A stretch of DNA of 64,000 bases from Nostoc sp. CHAB 5824 (GTDB taxonomy: Bacteria > Cyanobacteriota > Cyanobacteriia > Cyanobacteriales > Nostocaceae). The DNA lies in the NCBI RefSeq assembly GCF_020829665.1, contig NZ_JAIVFT010000002.1, positions 186,001 to 250,000 of the forward strand. Direction: 5' to 3'. Shown here piece after piece: positions 63,815 through 64,000 of this stretch. The number at the start of each line of letters is the position of its first letter. The first letter of the stretch is position 1. A program made the position numbers and the translations under genes. The notes under the pieces were generated by a model, which was not told the origin of the DNA, searched no databases, and saw only the letters and a list, made by a program, of their open reading frames with translations.

Positions 63815-64000
63815 CTTTTATTACCTGGATCAAGTGTTCCTAATTTCTCGGCTGCAACTCGGAGAATTGAACGACTTTCAGTAGTATGAACCAAATGCAC
63901 AAAAGCCACAATAACCCGTTTTCTGTCGGTTAATTCCAGCGTTTTTCTAGCTGTCTTCACCAATGGTTTTGGTAGTATCTGCCAATCTCGCTTATCTTGC
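63805..64000 (-). CDS. HEAT-repeat protein, upstream part, cut by the window end
   Basis: Open from the window edge to a TAA at 63807-63805. 64 residues including KTARKTLELTDRKRVIVAF and ILRVAAEKLGTLDPGNK, the same HEAT-repeat phrase as the downstream frame. It ends six residues after entering the region where the other frame begins, so the two are one gene broken by a one-base slip. Confidence 0.65.
   Translation of the reverse strand, partial: QDKRDWQILPKPLVKTARKTLELTDRKRVIVAFVHLVHTTESRSILRVAAEKLGTLDPGNKSWH

Overview
The window is chromosomal DNA of a filamentous, probably heterocyst-forming cyanobacterium of the Nostoc/Anabaena group. The evidence is the dense GCGATCGC (HIP1) octamers inside and outside genes, heptanucleotide tandem repeats of the CCCCAGT, CAACAGT and TCATTGG kind between genes, a carboxysome shell gene, cyanobacteriochrome-type GAF domains and many Nostocales-type repeat proteins. 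No tRNA, rRNA, CRISPR array, prophage or intact insertion sequence was seen.

Layout. 1-5.6 kb: end of an unknown gene, enolase, glyoxalase I and a ClpB disaggregase. 5.8-10 kb: two decayed small genes, then a coupled pair encoding a P-loop ATPase and a 16-repeat TPR protein with an apparently dead NTPase-like head. 10-14.6 kb: methyltransferase, HtpG, ribosomal protein L28 and a Uma2 nuclease-like protein. 15-21 kb: an inactive/active pair of M16 peptidases, a TetR regulator, a DUF4332 protein and a PhzF-like isomerase. 21-27 kb: small lipoprotein, aminopeptidase P, a secreted protein and a 1072-residue histidine kinase with three red/green-type bilin-binding GAF domains. 27.5-31.3 kb: the translation/secretion cluster ffh-rpsP-KH protein, then phoH. 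31.4-40.4 kb: ChuX/HutX-like protein, a solitary CcmK, a lumenal protein, an ABC exporter, oligopeptidase A, TauE/SafE and a GlsB-type protein. 41.5-47 kb: KDPG aldolase, two L,D-transpeptidases, Uma2, an antitoxin/PIN-toxin pair and a stand-alone Hsp70-like ATPase. 47-54 kb: a gene-poor region with a secreted ricin-type beta-trefoil, a polysaccharide deacetylase, an aspartoacylase-family enzyme and a glutathionyl-hydroquinone-reductase-like protein. 54-57 kb: a copper-radical oxidase with a Tat-exported partner. 57-64 kb: ribokinase, a SulP anion transporter, a second ABC exporter, a CcmS-like protein and a frameshift-split HEAT-repeat protein.

Carbon metabolism recurs (enolase, KDPG aldolase, ribokinase, CcmK, possible CcmS, SulP), as does proteostasis (ClpB, HtpG, Hsp70-like, M3, M16 and M24 peptidases), but these genes are scattered rather than in operons. 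The clearest functional units are the ATPase/TPR pair, the M16 pair, the toxin-antitoxin pair, ffh-rpsP-KH and the copper oxidase/Tat pair.

The most unusual non-coding content is repetitive. There is a family of eight 120-135 bp intergenic elements with conserved ends and variable heptamer cores. A 130 bp MITE-like element has perfect 11 bp terminal inverted repeats and an exact 10 bp target duplication. Short hairpin repeats have compensatory stem changes. One further repeat is caught interrupting a HIP1 site in a duplicated fragment of an ABC transporter gene.
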